The notes: a model not told the origin generated them from the sequence alone. A stretch of DNA of 16,865 bases from CAYPKW01 sp964411425 (GCA_964411425.1 CAYPKW010000057.1:1-16865), one strand, 5' to 3'. Counted from the first letter of the stretch, positions 1-6,807 are shown. Numbers and translations are program-made.

Positions 1-33
1 TACAGCGGCTCGCCAGGCGCAGACGCAGGTATT

Positions 34-78
34 CCTCGTCCTTCGAGACGCGCCCTTCGGGCGCTCCTCAGGATGAGG
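34..78. repeat. Palindromic intergenic repeat (hairpin)
   Basis: The outer arms CCTCGTCCT (34-42) and AGGATGAGG (70-78) pair with one G-T wobble. GAG (45-47) pairs with CTC (67-69). The core is GCGCCC (50-55), TTC loop, GGGCGC (59-64). From memory, this matches the style of the abundant 'CCTCATCCTGAGG...' intergenic palindromes of alphaproteobacterial genomes. The hairpin is directly visible; membership of a dispersed family is inferred, as I see only one full copy here. Confidence 0.75.
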
Positions 79-96
79 AAACTAGGAAGACTCGCC

Positions 97-123
97 CCTC
101 GTCCTAAGGACGCGCGAAGCGCC
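97..123. repeat. Partial second copy of the palindromic repeat, abutting pccA
   Basis: CCTCGTCCT (97-105) repeats the left arm of the 34-78 element exactly. It is followed by AAGGAC and a GCGC-GAA-GCGC mini-hairpin (112-122) in the place of that element's central stem. The right arm is missing: the pccA start codon begins at 125. The element therefore forms the immediate 5' leader of pccA and supplies the only Shine-Dalgarno-like bases (AAGGA, 106-110), which lie 14 nt from the ATG, too far for a normal site. Confidence 0.6.
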
Positions 124-124
124 G

Positions 125-2089
125 ATGTTCTCCAAGATCCTCATAGCCAACCGCGGCGAGATCGCCTGCCGCATCGTGCGCACGGCGCGCGCGATGGGGA
201 TCGGAACCGTCGCGGTCTACTCGGAATCCGACGCCGACGCGCGCCACGTGCGCGAGGCCGACGAGGCCGTGGCGATCGGCCCCTCGCCGTCGGCGAAGAG
301 CTACCTCGCGATCGACAACATCCTCGCCGCCGCCGCCGCGACCGGGGCCGAGGCGGTCCACCCCGGTTACGGCTTCCTGGCCGAAAACCCGCGCTTCGCC
401 GAGGCCGTCGAGCGGGCCGGCCTCGCCTTCATCGGCCCCGGCCCCGAGGCGATCGCCGCCATGGGCGACAAGATCGAGGCGAAGAAGCTGGCGCGGGCCG
501 CCGGGGTGAACGTCGTCCCCGGCCATTCGGCCGCCATCGCCGACGAAGGGGAGGCGGTGCGCGCCGCGCGCGACATCGGCTATCCGGTGCTGCTGAAGGC
601 CGCCGCCGGGGGCGGCGGCAAGGGCATGCGGCTCGCCCGCAACGACGCGGAGGTGCCTGAGGGTTTTCGCGCCGCCGCCGGCGAGGCTGGCACCGCCTTC
701 GGCGACGACCGGGTGCTGATCGAGAAGTTCATCGAGCGGCCGCGCCACATCGAGATCCAGGTGCTGGCCGACGCCCATGGCAACGTCATCCATCTGGGCG
801 AGCGCGAGTGCTCGATCCAGCGCCGGCACCAGAAGGTGATCGAGGAGGCGCCGAGCCCCTTGATCGACAGCCGCACGCGCGCCGCCATGGGCCTGCAGGC
901 GGTGGCGCTGGCCCGCTCCGTCGGCTACCGCTCGGCCGGCACCGTCGAATTCATTGTCGATCGGAACAAGAACTTCTACTTCATTGAAATGAATACGAGA
1001 TTACAGGTCGAACATGCCGTCACCGAGATCGTGACCGGCCTCGACCTGGTGGAGTGGATGATCCGAATCGCCGCCGGCGAGAAACTGAGCCTCAGGCAGA
1101 AGGACGTGGCGCTCGCCGGCTGGGCGGTGGAGGCGCGCGTCTATGCCGAGGACCCGCGGCGCGGGTTCCTGCCTTCGACCGGGCGGCTCGTCCGCTACCG
1201 CGAGCCGGCGATGCCCGCGGTCCGCGTCGACAGCGGCGTCTACGAGGGGGCGGAGATCACCATCCACTACGACCCGCTGATCGCCAAGCTGATTGCCAGC
1301 GGCGCCGACCGCGCCGCCGCCATCGCCGCCATGGGCGACGCGCTCGACGCGTTCTCGGTGCGGGGCGTCGCAACCAACCTGACGTTCCTCGCCGCGGTGA
1401 TGGCGCATCGGCGCTTCCGGGACGGCGACCTATCGACTGACTTCATCGCCGAGGAGTTCCCCGCCGGAATCCTCGCCGCGCCGCCGGCCGACCGGCTCGG
1501 GCCGCTGATCGCGGTGGCGGCGGTGATCCATCACCGTTTGCAGGCGCGCGATGCCGCCATCGGCCGGGCGAAGCCCGCTGCCGGCGCCGACTGGGTGGTG
1601 CTCCACGGCGGCGAGCGGCACAAGGTGACGGTCGCCGAGACCGCCGCCGGTCACGCGGTCATCGGCGAGGGCAGCCACGAAGTGGTGGGCGAGTGGCGTT
1701 TCGGCGAGCCGCTGTTCCAGGGCGCCGTCAACGGCAAGGCCGTGAGCGTGCGGATCGAGCGCCAGGGCATCGGCTACCGGTTGGCGCATGGCGGCGTCGA
1801 GATCGAGGTGCAGGTGCTCAGCCCTCGCGCGGCCGAGTTGGCGGCGCACATGGCGGCGAAGCGCGCGCCCGACACCTCGCGGTTGCTGCTGGCGCCGATG
1901 CCGGGGCTGCTCGCTTCGCTCTCGGTCGGCGTCGGACACGAGGTCAAGGCCGGCCAGGAGCTCGCCGTGATCGAGGCGATGAAGATGGAAAACCTGCTGC
2001 GCGCCGACCGCGACGGCAGGGTGGCGGCGCTGCACGCCGCGGCCGGCGACAGCCTCGCCGCCGACCAGCCGATCCTCGAATTCGAATAG
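125..2089 (+). CDS. pccA: Propionyl-CoA carboxylase, biotin-carboxylase/biotin-carrier subunit (PccA)
   Basis: Cytoplasmic subunit that carboxylates its own biotin with ATP and bicarbonate; the partner PccB then makes methylmalonyl-CoA from propionyl-CoA (valine, isoleucine and odd-chain acid breakdown). The 654 residues are a normal length. Biotin carboxylase domain about 1-446: ANRGEIA at 8-14, K116, K158, Gly-rich ATP loop 162-167, E275, E288, N290, R292 and R338, matching E. coli AccC numbering. A PCC-type linker domain follows (about 455-580), then a biotinyl domain (about 585-654) with EAMKM and biotinylated K620. The segments around 'ERECSIQRRHQKVIEEAPSP' and the C-terminal linker resemble PccA more than 3-methylcrotonyl-CoA carboxylase alpha, from memory of those families. 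pccB is not in the window. Oddities: the near-invariant HPVTE reads HAVTE (A298), and 951-1018 is about 40% GC with AGA and TTA codons. The ATG is at the canonical MFxKILIANRG start but has no good ribosome-binding site. Confidence 0.9.
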   Translation: MFSKILIANRGEIACRIVRTARAMGIGTVAVYSESDADARHVREADEAVAIGPSPSAKSYLAIDNILAAAAATGAEAVHPGYGFLAENPRFAEAVERAGLAFIGPGPEAIAAMGDKIEAKKLARAAGVNVVPGHSAAIADEGEAVRAARDIGYPVLLKAAAGGGGKGMRLARNDAEVPEGFRAAAGEAGTAFGDDRVLIEKFIERPRHIEIQVLADAHGNVIHLGERECSIQRRHQKVIEEAPSPLIDSRTRAAMGLQAVALARSVGYRSAGTVEFIVDRNKNFYFIEMNTRLQVEHAVTEIVTGLDLVEWMIRIAAGEKLSLRQKDVALAGWAVEARVYAEDPRRGFLPSTGRLVRYREPAMPAVRVDSGVYEGAEITIHYDPLIAKLIASGADRAAAIAAMGDALDAFSVRGVATNLTFLAAVMAHRRFRDGDLSTDFIAEEFPAGILAAPPADRLGPLIAVAAVIHHRLQARDAAIGRAKPAAGADWVVLHGGERHKVTVAETAAGHAVIGEGSHEVVGEWRFGEPLFQGAVNGKAVSVRIERQGIGYRLAHGGVEIEVQVLSPRAAELAAHMAAKRAPDTSRLLLAPMPGLLASLSVGVGHEVKAGQELAVIEAMKMENLLRADRDGRVAALHAAAGDSLAADQPILEFE

Positions 2090-2098
2090 GCGGGCGAC

Positions 2099-2383
2099 GT
2101 GAACGACGTGCCGAAATCGGTCAGGGTCTGCATCGAAGGCGATGTGCAAGGCGTGTGGTTCCGCGCCTGGACCGTGGACGAGGCCACCCGGCGCGGCCTC
2201 GCGGGCTGGGTCCGCAACCGGCGGGACGGCGCGGTCGAGGCCCTCTTCGTCGGCCCGCCGGGGCCTGTGGACGAGATGATCGCGCTCTGCCGGCAGGGGC
2301 CGCGCCGCGCCAGGGTGTCGAACGTCGCCGTCAGCCCTTGCGAGGAATCGGCGTCCGGATTCGAGGTCCGGCCGACACTCTGA
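2099..2383 (+). CDS. acyP: Acylphosphatase
   Basis: Small cytoplasmic enzyme that hydrolyses carboxyl-phosphate bonds. The 94 residues match the family length of about 90-100. The signature 'GDVQGVWFR' places the phosphate-binding Arg at R22, and the catalytic Asn is N40 in 'GWVRN'. The C-terminal 'SGFEVRPTL' also fits the family. It starts with GTG 9 bp after the pccA stop, with only a poor purine stretch upstream, so translation probably depends on read-on from pccA. The pairing with a biotin carboxylase is suggestive, because that enzyme forms carboxyphosphate, an acyl-phosphate-like intermediate, but a functional link is inference only. It converges with the YbaK-like gene, whose stop is 22 bp away, and no clear terminator lies between them. 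Confidence 0.9.
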   Translation: MNDVPKSVRVCIEGDVQGVWFRAWTVDEATRRGLAGWVRNRRDGAVEALFVGPPGPVDEMIALCRQGPRRARVSNVAVSPCEESASGFEVRPTL

Positions 2384-2405
2384 GCGGCAGGTTTCTCGCG
2401 GCCCG

Positions 2406-2876
2406 CTATAAGTGACGAGTGAACCGATGGTGCTGGGCGCCCGCCATCAGTTTGTCGAAGTGCTCGCCGGCGACGCGCACCAGGCTGGCGTGGTCGCCGC
2501 CCTCGAAATAGACGTAGCCCTGATGTAGCAGGCTATCGTCCACCACGACCCTGAGGCCGTACGCGGCGCCGATCGCCGGCACGGCGCCCCGCGCGCAGTC
2601 GGCGAAGAGCCCGGCCACTTCGTCTTCCGTCGCCAATCCGACGGGGTGATGGAACCAGCGCCACAATTCGCCCAATGCGATGCGCCGCGAGGCCGGCAGC
2701 ACCGCGACGAAGTAGCCGTCGTCGTCGCGCATGACGACGGCCTTGGCGACGCGGTCGCCGGAAACGTGGCTCGCCTCGGCGCTGCGCGAGGCCGATACGG
2801 TGTCCTCGTGCTTCAGCGTGTCGTACTCGATCCCTTGCGCGGCCAGGTATTTGTGCAGCGTGGGCGCGACGGTCAT
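2406..2876 (-). CDS. YbaK/EbsC-family aminoacyl-tRNA deacylase (trans-editing)
   Basis: Family members hydrolyse mischarged tRNAs such as Cys-tRNAPro or Ala-tRNAPro in the cytoplasm, acting as free-standing relatives of the ProRS INS editing domain. The 156 residues are one complete domain. The conserved Lys of the active site is K45 in 'AKAVVMRDDDGYFVAVLPAS', and the 'GAVPAIGAAYGL' segment (97-108) is the second family motif. The C-terminal 'HHRFTRHL' resembles the 'HxRFSHH' end of the short proteobacterial subgroup. The start is well supported: the reverse complement has AAAGGAGG (2883-2890), 6 nt before ATG at 2876, an unusually strong ribosome-binding site. Substrate specificity cannot be told from sequence alone. 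It is divergent from a B3/B4 protein, another tRNA-editing fold. Confidence 0.85.
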   Translation of the reverse strand: MTVAPTLHKYLAAQGIEYDTLKHEDTVSASRSAEASHVSGDRVAKAVVMRDDDGYFVAVLPASRRIALGELWRWFHHPVGLATEDEVAGLFADCARGAVPAIGAAYGLRVVVDDSLLHQGYVYFEGGDHASLVRVAGEHFDKLMAGAQHHRFTRHL

Positions 2877-2985
2877 GGGACGCCTCCTTTCCGCCCGGTC
2901 CCGTTCGCCGGCCCGCCATCGGCCGGCGAGGCCGGCGATCTCTGTAGTCTAGCGCGGTAGCGCCCGGCGCGGAAGGATGGCAGTC

Positions 2986-3636
2986 ATGGCGGTCCTCGAC
3001 ATCGGCGAGCTGATGGTCAGGTTCCCCGACTTCCGGGTGGGCCTCGTGGTGGCGGCCGGCTTGGCGATCCCGCCGGACCCGCCCGAGGTAAGGCGTTTCC
3101 TCGCCGCCACCGAGGCGGCGTGTCGCGCCGCCTTGGGCGACGGCGCGCTGGCGGACATCCCGGAGTTGCGCTGCTGGCGCGAGGCCAACAAGGCGTTCGG
3201 GGTCAAGAAGACCAGCTACCGCTCCTCGGTGGAGCGGCTGCTGAAGGGCGCGCAACGCGGCGCGGGCCTGCCGCGAGTGAACGCGCTGGTCGATCTCTAC
3301 AACGCGGTGTCGGCCGCCCATCGAATGCCCGTGGGCGCCGACGACCTCGATCTCGTGCGGCCGGCGCTGGAACTGGTACCAGGACGCCCGCAGCGCGATC
3401 GCGCCGACGACCGTCAGGCGGTGCTCACCGTCCAGGCGCTGGCCCCGACGGCCGCGCGACTGGAGCAGGCGGCGGCGGAACTGTGCCGGCTGCTCGCGGC
3501 CCATTGCGGGGCCCGCTGCGACTGGCGCATCGCCGACCGCGCCAATCCGCGCGTCGAGGCCGGCGAGCGGTGGTGTCTCGATCTGACCCTTATGCGGCAT
3601 CCAGCCTCGTTGGACTCGCCCTCCGCCCACGCATAG
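2986..3636 (+). CDS. B3/B4 (PheRS beta-like) domain protein with internal deletion/frameshift; possible pseudogene
   Basis: The N-terminal half (to about residue 124) is a clear COG3382 B3/B4 domain protein, the fold of the editing module of phenylalanyl-tRNA synthetase beta: 'WREANKAFGVKKTSYRSSVE', then 'PRVNALVDLYNAVS'. After 'DDLDLVRP' the family normally continues with roughly 40-50 residues, including a 'GEVVYAD' segment and 'CRRWNW'. Here that stretch is absent. The frame +1 relative to the gene reads RRWNWYQDARSAIAPTT from 3362 to about 3412, which is the expected family sequence, and the original frame resumes at 'QAVLTVQAL'. So a deletion near 3360 shifted the frame and a second small indel near 3410-3418 restored it, or one of the two is a sequencing error. 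I prefer ATG 2986 (216 aa): GGAAGG at 2971-2976 is 9 nt upstream, whereas ATG 2977 abuts it. Function of the family is poorly known. The product is probably damaged. Confidence 0.7.
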   Translation: MAVLDIGELMVRFPDFRVGLVVAAGLAIPPDPPEVRRFLAATEAACRAALGDGALADIPELRCWREANKAFGVKKTSYRSSVERLLKGAQRGAGLPRVNALVDLYNAVSAAHRMPVGADDLDLVRPALELVPGRPQRDRADDRQAVLTVQALAPTAARLEQAAAELCRLLAAHCGARCDWRIADRANPRVEAGERWCLDLTLMRHPASLDSPSAHA

Positions 3637-3639
3637 AAT
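3610..3639 (+). promoter_or_regulatory. Candidate sigma-70 promoter for the cyclase unit
   Basis: TTGGAC (3610-3615) and TAGAAT (3634-3639) are separated by 18 bp. The -10 differs from TATAAT at one base; the -35 is weaker. The -10 overlaps the stop codon of the B3/B4 gene (TAG 3634-3636). A second AT-rich hexamer, TACAAT, lies at 3645-3650. Transcripts from here would carry the 33-codon ORF and the cyclase. Confidence 0.4.
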
Positions 3640-3675
3640 TTCCCTACAATCGCCATCTCGACGGGAACGGTCACT

Positions 3676-3777
3676 ATGGCGGCCTGGCGCGCCCATCTGA
3701 GACACGCGGCGGTTCTGGCTGCTGATGCGGTCGGCGGAAGCCGCCTCATGCGCCAGCACGACTTCGCCCTCCCATGA
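3676..3777 (+). CDS. 33-codon ORF resembling a class III cyclase N-terminus (paralogue remnant or coupled leader)
   Basis: This short ORF encodes 33 residues ending in a TGA that overlaps the next gene's ATG (ATGA at 3774-3777). Its residues 14-25 read LAADAVGGSRLM, against LAADVVGFSRLM at residues 12-23 of the cyclase that follows, including the metal-binding Asp. The DNA of the two is clearly diverged, so this is not a recent tandem copy. It may be the surviving start of a lost cyclase paralogue, or a translated leader whose termination feeds ribosomes into the cyclase, which has no ribosome-binding site of its own. A weak purine stretch (GGGAACGG, 3663-3670) lies 5 nt upstream. Too short for most gene finders. 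Confidence 0.5.
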   Translation: MAAWRAHLRHAAVLAADAVGGSRLMRQHDFALP

Positions 3778-5540
3778 GCAAAGTCGAGCGAAAACTGACG
3801 ACGATCCTGGCCGCCGATGTCGTTGGCTTCAGTCGGCTGATGGGTGCCGACGAGGAGGGGACCCTCGCCACCCTGAAGGCGTGTCGCGGCATCATCGACA
3901 GCAGTATCGCCGAGCACAACGGCCGCAAATTCGGCGGTGCCGGCGATTCCGTAATCGCGGAGTTCGCGAGCCCGGTCCGGGCCGTTCTGTGCGCTGCGGA
4001 GTTCCAGCGCCTGCTGGCCGATCGCAACGCCCACTTCGGGGATAAGGAGCCGATGCAGTTTCGCGTCGGCGTGAACATGGGCGATGTGATCATTGACGGC
4101 GACGACTTGTACGGCGATGGCGTGAACGTCGCTGCGCGGCTGGAGGCGCTCGCCGAACCCGGCGGCGTCTGCGTGTCCGGTAAGGTCCACGAGGAAGTCA
4201 GGCGAAAGCTCGACCTGCTGTTCGTCGATGGCGGCGCGCAGCAACTCAAGAACATCGTCGAACCGGTGGCGATCTACCACATGCGCAGCCAAGGGGCCGG
4301 GGTGTCCGGCGCGGCCAAAGACGAAAAATCGACATCGGGGCTGCCATCGGCGGCGAAAGTCGACGGGGCCGAGGGTCGTCCGACCGTCACCGTGCCGCCA
4401 ATCAAGGTGATCAGCGGCGGCGACGAGATCCAGTCCCTGGCCCAAGGTCTGCGCGAGGACATCGTCGGCAGCCTGGCGAAACAGACCGCGATCTCCGTGC
4501 TGGACGCCGCGCCCGGCCACGGCGCAACCGGGCAAGGACCGAATGCCGGCGCCAATTTTCGACTCGAAGGCAGCGTGCGCGCCGCCGGCCACAAACTGCG
4601 CCTGACCTTCTCCTTGATCGATACCGCGAGCCGGAGCCAGGTATGGTCGGAACGTTACGACCGCGAGCTGGATGACATCTTCGACCTCGAGGACGAAATT
4701 TCGAAGAGTGTTGCCTCTGCCGTTCGAATCCGAATCAAGGCCAGCGCCTTCGAGAAGCTGCGCGGCACCGACAACGCCACGCTGAGCGTGCCGGAATTGC
4801 TGTCCAAGGCGGCCGGCTATTTCGTGCACTCCTACGGTCAAAACGCGGAGGCGGCGGAGGTCCTGCGTCTGGCGGTGGAAAAGGCGCCGAAGAACTCGAT
4901 GGCCGTCGGAATGACGGTGTTCTGCCGACACCGCATGTTCGAGTTTACGGCCATCGACGTGCCGCAGGACGTGAAGCAAACCATGATTGAGGACGCCGGC
5001 AAGGCGGTGTCGTTGGACCCGTCGAGCTATTTCGCGCGGGTCATCGCGGCGTTGGCCAACCAGGACCTGCGTGGCGACTACAACACCGCGCTCCTGCAGG
5101 CCGAAACCGCTCTCGAACTGAATTCGGGTTTTGGTCCGGCACAGGCGATGCTGGGAATCGCCAAGTGCCACCTCGGGGAGATCGAGCGGGGAATGGACAT
5201 GTTGCAGCGGGCGATTGCCGCTGCCCCGGAGGATCCTCACCGATTCCGCCAACATCGCGAACTCGCCATCGCCCATTTCCTGACCGGCCGGTACGACAGG
5301 GCCGTCGAGGCCGTCGCCCGGCTCGTTCACCTGGCGCCCGACCTGTCGCGGAACAGGCTGGTGCTGGCGTCCATGTCCTGGCACGTCGGAAAACACGACG
5401 CCGCCAGGGAATGCGTCGAGCGATTGCTGCGCGAATACCCGGACCTGACGCTGCGGACCATGCGTCCCGTGCGCTTCGCCGACTCCGGCATGTTGGAACG
5501 TTACGTCCTCGGCCTCGCCGAAGCCGGGCTACCGGCGTGA
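3774..5540 (+). CDS. Class III adenylate/guanylate cyclase with TolB-like and TPR regions
   Basis: The catalytic domain covers about residues 5-170: metal-binding D15 ('LAADVVGFSRLM') and D58 ('FGGAGDS'), purine-contact D111, and transition-state N118 and R122 in 'DLYGDGVNVAARLE'. The Lys that selects adenine in classical cyclases is G54 here, so the nucleotide product is uncertain; I recall the same 'FGxAGDSVIAEF' motif in a large rhizobial subfamily. Residues about 203-325 are the TolB-like domain usual in these proteins ('FRLEGSVRAAGHKLRLTFSLID', 'VWSERYDRELDDIFDLEDEI'). Residues about 340-588 are TPR-like helical pairs. No membrane helix is evident, so a cytoplasmic protein is likely. The start overlaps the upstream 33-codon ORF by ATGA and lacks a Shine-Dalgarno sequence, suggesting translational coupling. 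The regulated pathway is unknown. Confidence 0.88.
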   Translation: MSKVERKLTTILAADVVGFSRLMGADEEGTLATLKACRGIIDSSIAEHNGRKFGGAGDSVIAEFASPVRAVLCAAEFQRLLADRNAHFGDKEPMQFRVGVNMGDVIIDGDDLYGDGVNVAARLEALAEPGGVCVSGKVHEEVRRKLDLLFVDGGAQQLKNIVEPVAIYHMRSQGAGVSGAAKDEKSTSGLPSAAKVDGAEGRPTVTVPPIKVISGGDEIQSLAQGLREDIVGSLAKQTAISVLDAAPGHGATGQGPNAGANFRLEGSVRAAGHKLRLTFSLIDTASRSQVWSERYDRELDDIFDLEDEISKSVASAVRIRIKASAFEKLRGTDNATLSVPELLSKAAGYFVHSYGQNAEAAEVLRLAVEKAPKNSMAVGMTVFCRHRMFEFTAIDVPQDVKQTMIEDAGKAVSLDPSSYFARVIAALANQDLRGDYNTALLQAETALELNSGFGPAQAMLGIAKCHLGEIERGMDMLQRAIAAAPEDPHRFRQHRELAIAHFLTGRYDRAVEAVARLVHLAPDLSRNRLVLASMSWHVGKHDAARECVERLLREYPDLTLRTMRPVRFADSGMLERYVLGLAEAGLPA

Positions 5541-5597
5541 TTTGCGGCAAGTTCCTCGACAATGAGCCGTGACCAACGACGTGCGAATGACTGCTGG

Positions 5598-6326
5598 TCA
5601 GCCCGCGCCCGGCATGACCAGGCTTTCCGGCGGCCTCCACCCCTCGGCGAGGGATGGGTTGAAGACTCCGGTGCGGATGCCATCCGCCCTGACGGTGTCG
5701 AACGAAACTTCGAGCGAAGCGCGCTGCGCGGGAGAAAGCGGCGCCAAGAGCAGGTCCTTGTCGTTAAGCGGTTCCCCGGCGAAATACATTTGGGTGGTCA
5801 CCGACGGATTGAACGGTGCACTCACCTTGAAGTGGATATGAGGTGGGCGAACCCACTCACCCATCGCCGGATAGGACCCCGGAATGACGGTCAGGAAGCG
5901 ATACCTTCCGTCCCTATCCGTGGCTATCCTGGCGTAGCCTTGGAAATTTGGGTCCAAGGGTCGCTCTGCCGACTTGTCTCCCGGGTGGTTGTAGCGGCCA
6001 TGGACGTTGGCTTGCCATACTTCGAGTATGGAGCCGGGTAACGGTTGGCACTCGGCGTCGAGCACCCGACCGGTCACCTCGATCACTTCGCCTTCGGCGC
6101 GCCCGGTTCCGCCGGACACGCTGGTGAGGTCCCAGTCGTAATCTTGAATGGCCACGGGATAAAACGGGCCGTCTATCTGGGATGGCGTAAGTGCGCAGGC
6201 GGCCTTCGCCGCCCGACCTGTCGCAACCAACGCCATCCCGGCGATCATACCGGTGAGAATGTTTCGCCGGGAGAGTTTCCATGACCTATTGCGTGTGATC
6301 ACCTGGAATTTGAGTTTCCTTGGCAT
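5598..6326 (-). CDS. Tat-exported intradiol ring-cleavage dioxygenase
   Basis: Relative of protocatechuate 3,4-dioxygenase beta and catechol 1,2-dioxygenase, non-haem Fe(III) enzymes that open catecholic rings between the hydroxyls. The four expected iron ligands are visible: Y112 ('HGRYNHP'), Y152 ('GSYPAMG'), H163 and H165 ('RPPHIHFKV'). The N-terminus has a twin-arginine motif (S19-R20-R21-N22-I23-L24), a hydrophobic stretch (about 23-37) and a likely cleavage after AKA (about residue 42), so export of the folded enzyme to the periplasm is inferred. The 242 residues suit the family plus leader. The start is supported by GAAGGA just upstream on the reverse strand. No ring-hydroxylating or muconate genes are nearby, so the substrate is unknown. 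Codon use and GC are visibly lower than in neighbours, hinting at acquisition. Confidence 0.88.
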   Translation of the reverse strand: MPRKLKFQVITRNRSWKLSRRNILTGMIAGMALVATGRAAKAACALTPSQIDGPFYPVAIQDYDWDLTSVSGGTGRAEGEVIEVTGRVLDAECQPLPGSILEVWQANVHGRYNHPGDKSAERPLDPNFQGYARIATDRDGRYRFLTVIPGSYPAMGEWVRPPHIHFKVSAPFNPSVTTQMYFAGEPLNDKDLLLAPLSPAQRASLEVSFDTVRADGIRTGVFNPSLAEGWRPPESLVMPGAG

Positions 6327-6449
6327 GTTTCCTTCTCTCTGTTCGAATCGCCCAATGAATTGCGCCGAAAACGCAACGCATGCCAGGCGAGGTCAACAGG
6401 ACATCATTCAAAGCCGCGTTAGATGATATACGACTAATCAGAGACTGGT

Positions 6450-6467
6450 GCCAGGGATTTTCCTGGC
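6450..6467. repeat. Short perfect hairpin upstream of the dioxygenase gene
   Basis: GCCAGG (6450-6455), loop GATTTT, CCTGGC (6462-6467); a T-G and a G-C pair can extend it to 8 bp. It lies about 125 bp upstream of the dioxygenase start, so it could be an operator or a terminator remnant. There is no T-tract. Confidence 0.4.
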
Positions 6468-6561
6468 GCATGGATGATTGGCTTGTCTAGTGGCCGAACG
6501 GCGGCTCCTGGCACAACGTGGGAATTCCGCAAACGGAGACGGTTCCCGACGAGCAGGCCGC

Positions 6562-6589
6562 TTGACACGCTTGAAAAAGTTCCTATAAT
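6562..6589 (+). promoter_or_regulatory. Consensus sigma-70 promoter, rRNA-operon type
   Basis: TTGACA (6562-6567) and TATAAT (6584-6589), both perfect, are separated by 16 bp. It is the best promoter match I found in the window. It points rightwards into the non-coding region and toward the 3' end of dapF, which is on the opposite strand. Nothing protein-coding on the plus strand follows. The expected start of transcription is near 6596-6597. Confidence 0.85.
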
Positions 6590-6756
6590 GGCGTCTGCTT
6601 ACGGCGGTGGGCCTAAGGGCCGCGGCCGACCCGTCCCCGGGGTGGGCGCTGTTTGACATCGTGAAGCACTTCCGAGCGGCCGAAAAACGGCGCCGTTCCG
6701 CGGCGTTTTGGGTCGCTCCTCGAAAAATCGATGCCTGGACACCTTGCTTTACGCAT

Positions 6757-6807
6757 GGCGGCCTACCCCGGCGAAAGCCGGGGGCCGCCGCGGCGCCGTC
6801 CGGCGCC
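6757..6807. repeat. Two adjacent strong hairpins, the first of CCCCGGC-GAAA-GCCGGGG type
   Basis: The inner stem is CCCCGGC (6766-6772), loop GAAA, GCCGGGG (6777-6783). An outer stem pairs 6757-6762 with 6784-6789, leaving a 3-nt bulge. The second hairpin is GGCGCC (6792-6797), GTCC, GGCGCC (6802-6807). The first resembles dispersed alphaproteobacterial 'CCCGGC-TTTC-GCCGGG' repeats as I remember them. Confidence 0.65.

Noticed and set aside
1..33. Possible end of an upstream gene
   Set aside because: The stretch is open in some frames but too short to recognise.
104..829. Long minus-strand open frame over pccA
   Set aside because: Shadow of pccA; Arg/Gly/Asp/His-rich with no family motif.
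125..2089. Reading the first gene as 3-methylcrotonyl-CoA carboxylase alpha because ivd is in the window
   Set aside because: The motifs and linker fit PccA better, and the gene is 8 kb from ivd with no carboxyltransferase next to it.
3414..5396. 660-codon open frame on the minus strand
   Set aside because: It lies antisense to the cyclase gene, has no recognisable domain and is rich in residues expected from reverse reading of GC-rich codons.
6327..6560. Small coding gene in the gap upstream of the dioxygenase
   Set aside because: The open frames here are short and lack ribosome-binding sites and recognisable motifs; apart from one hairpin (6450-6467) I see nothing.
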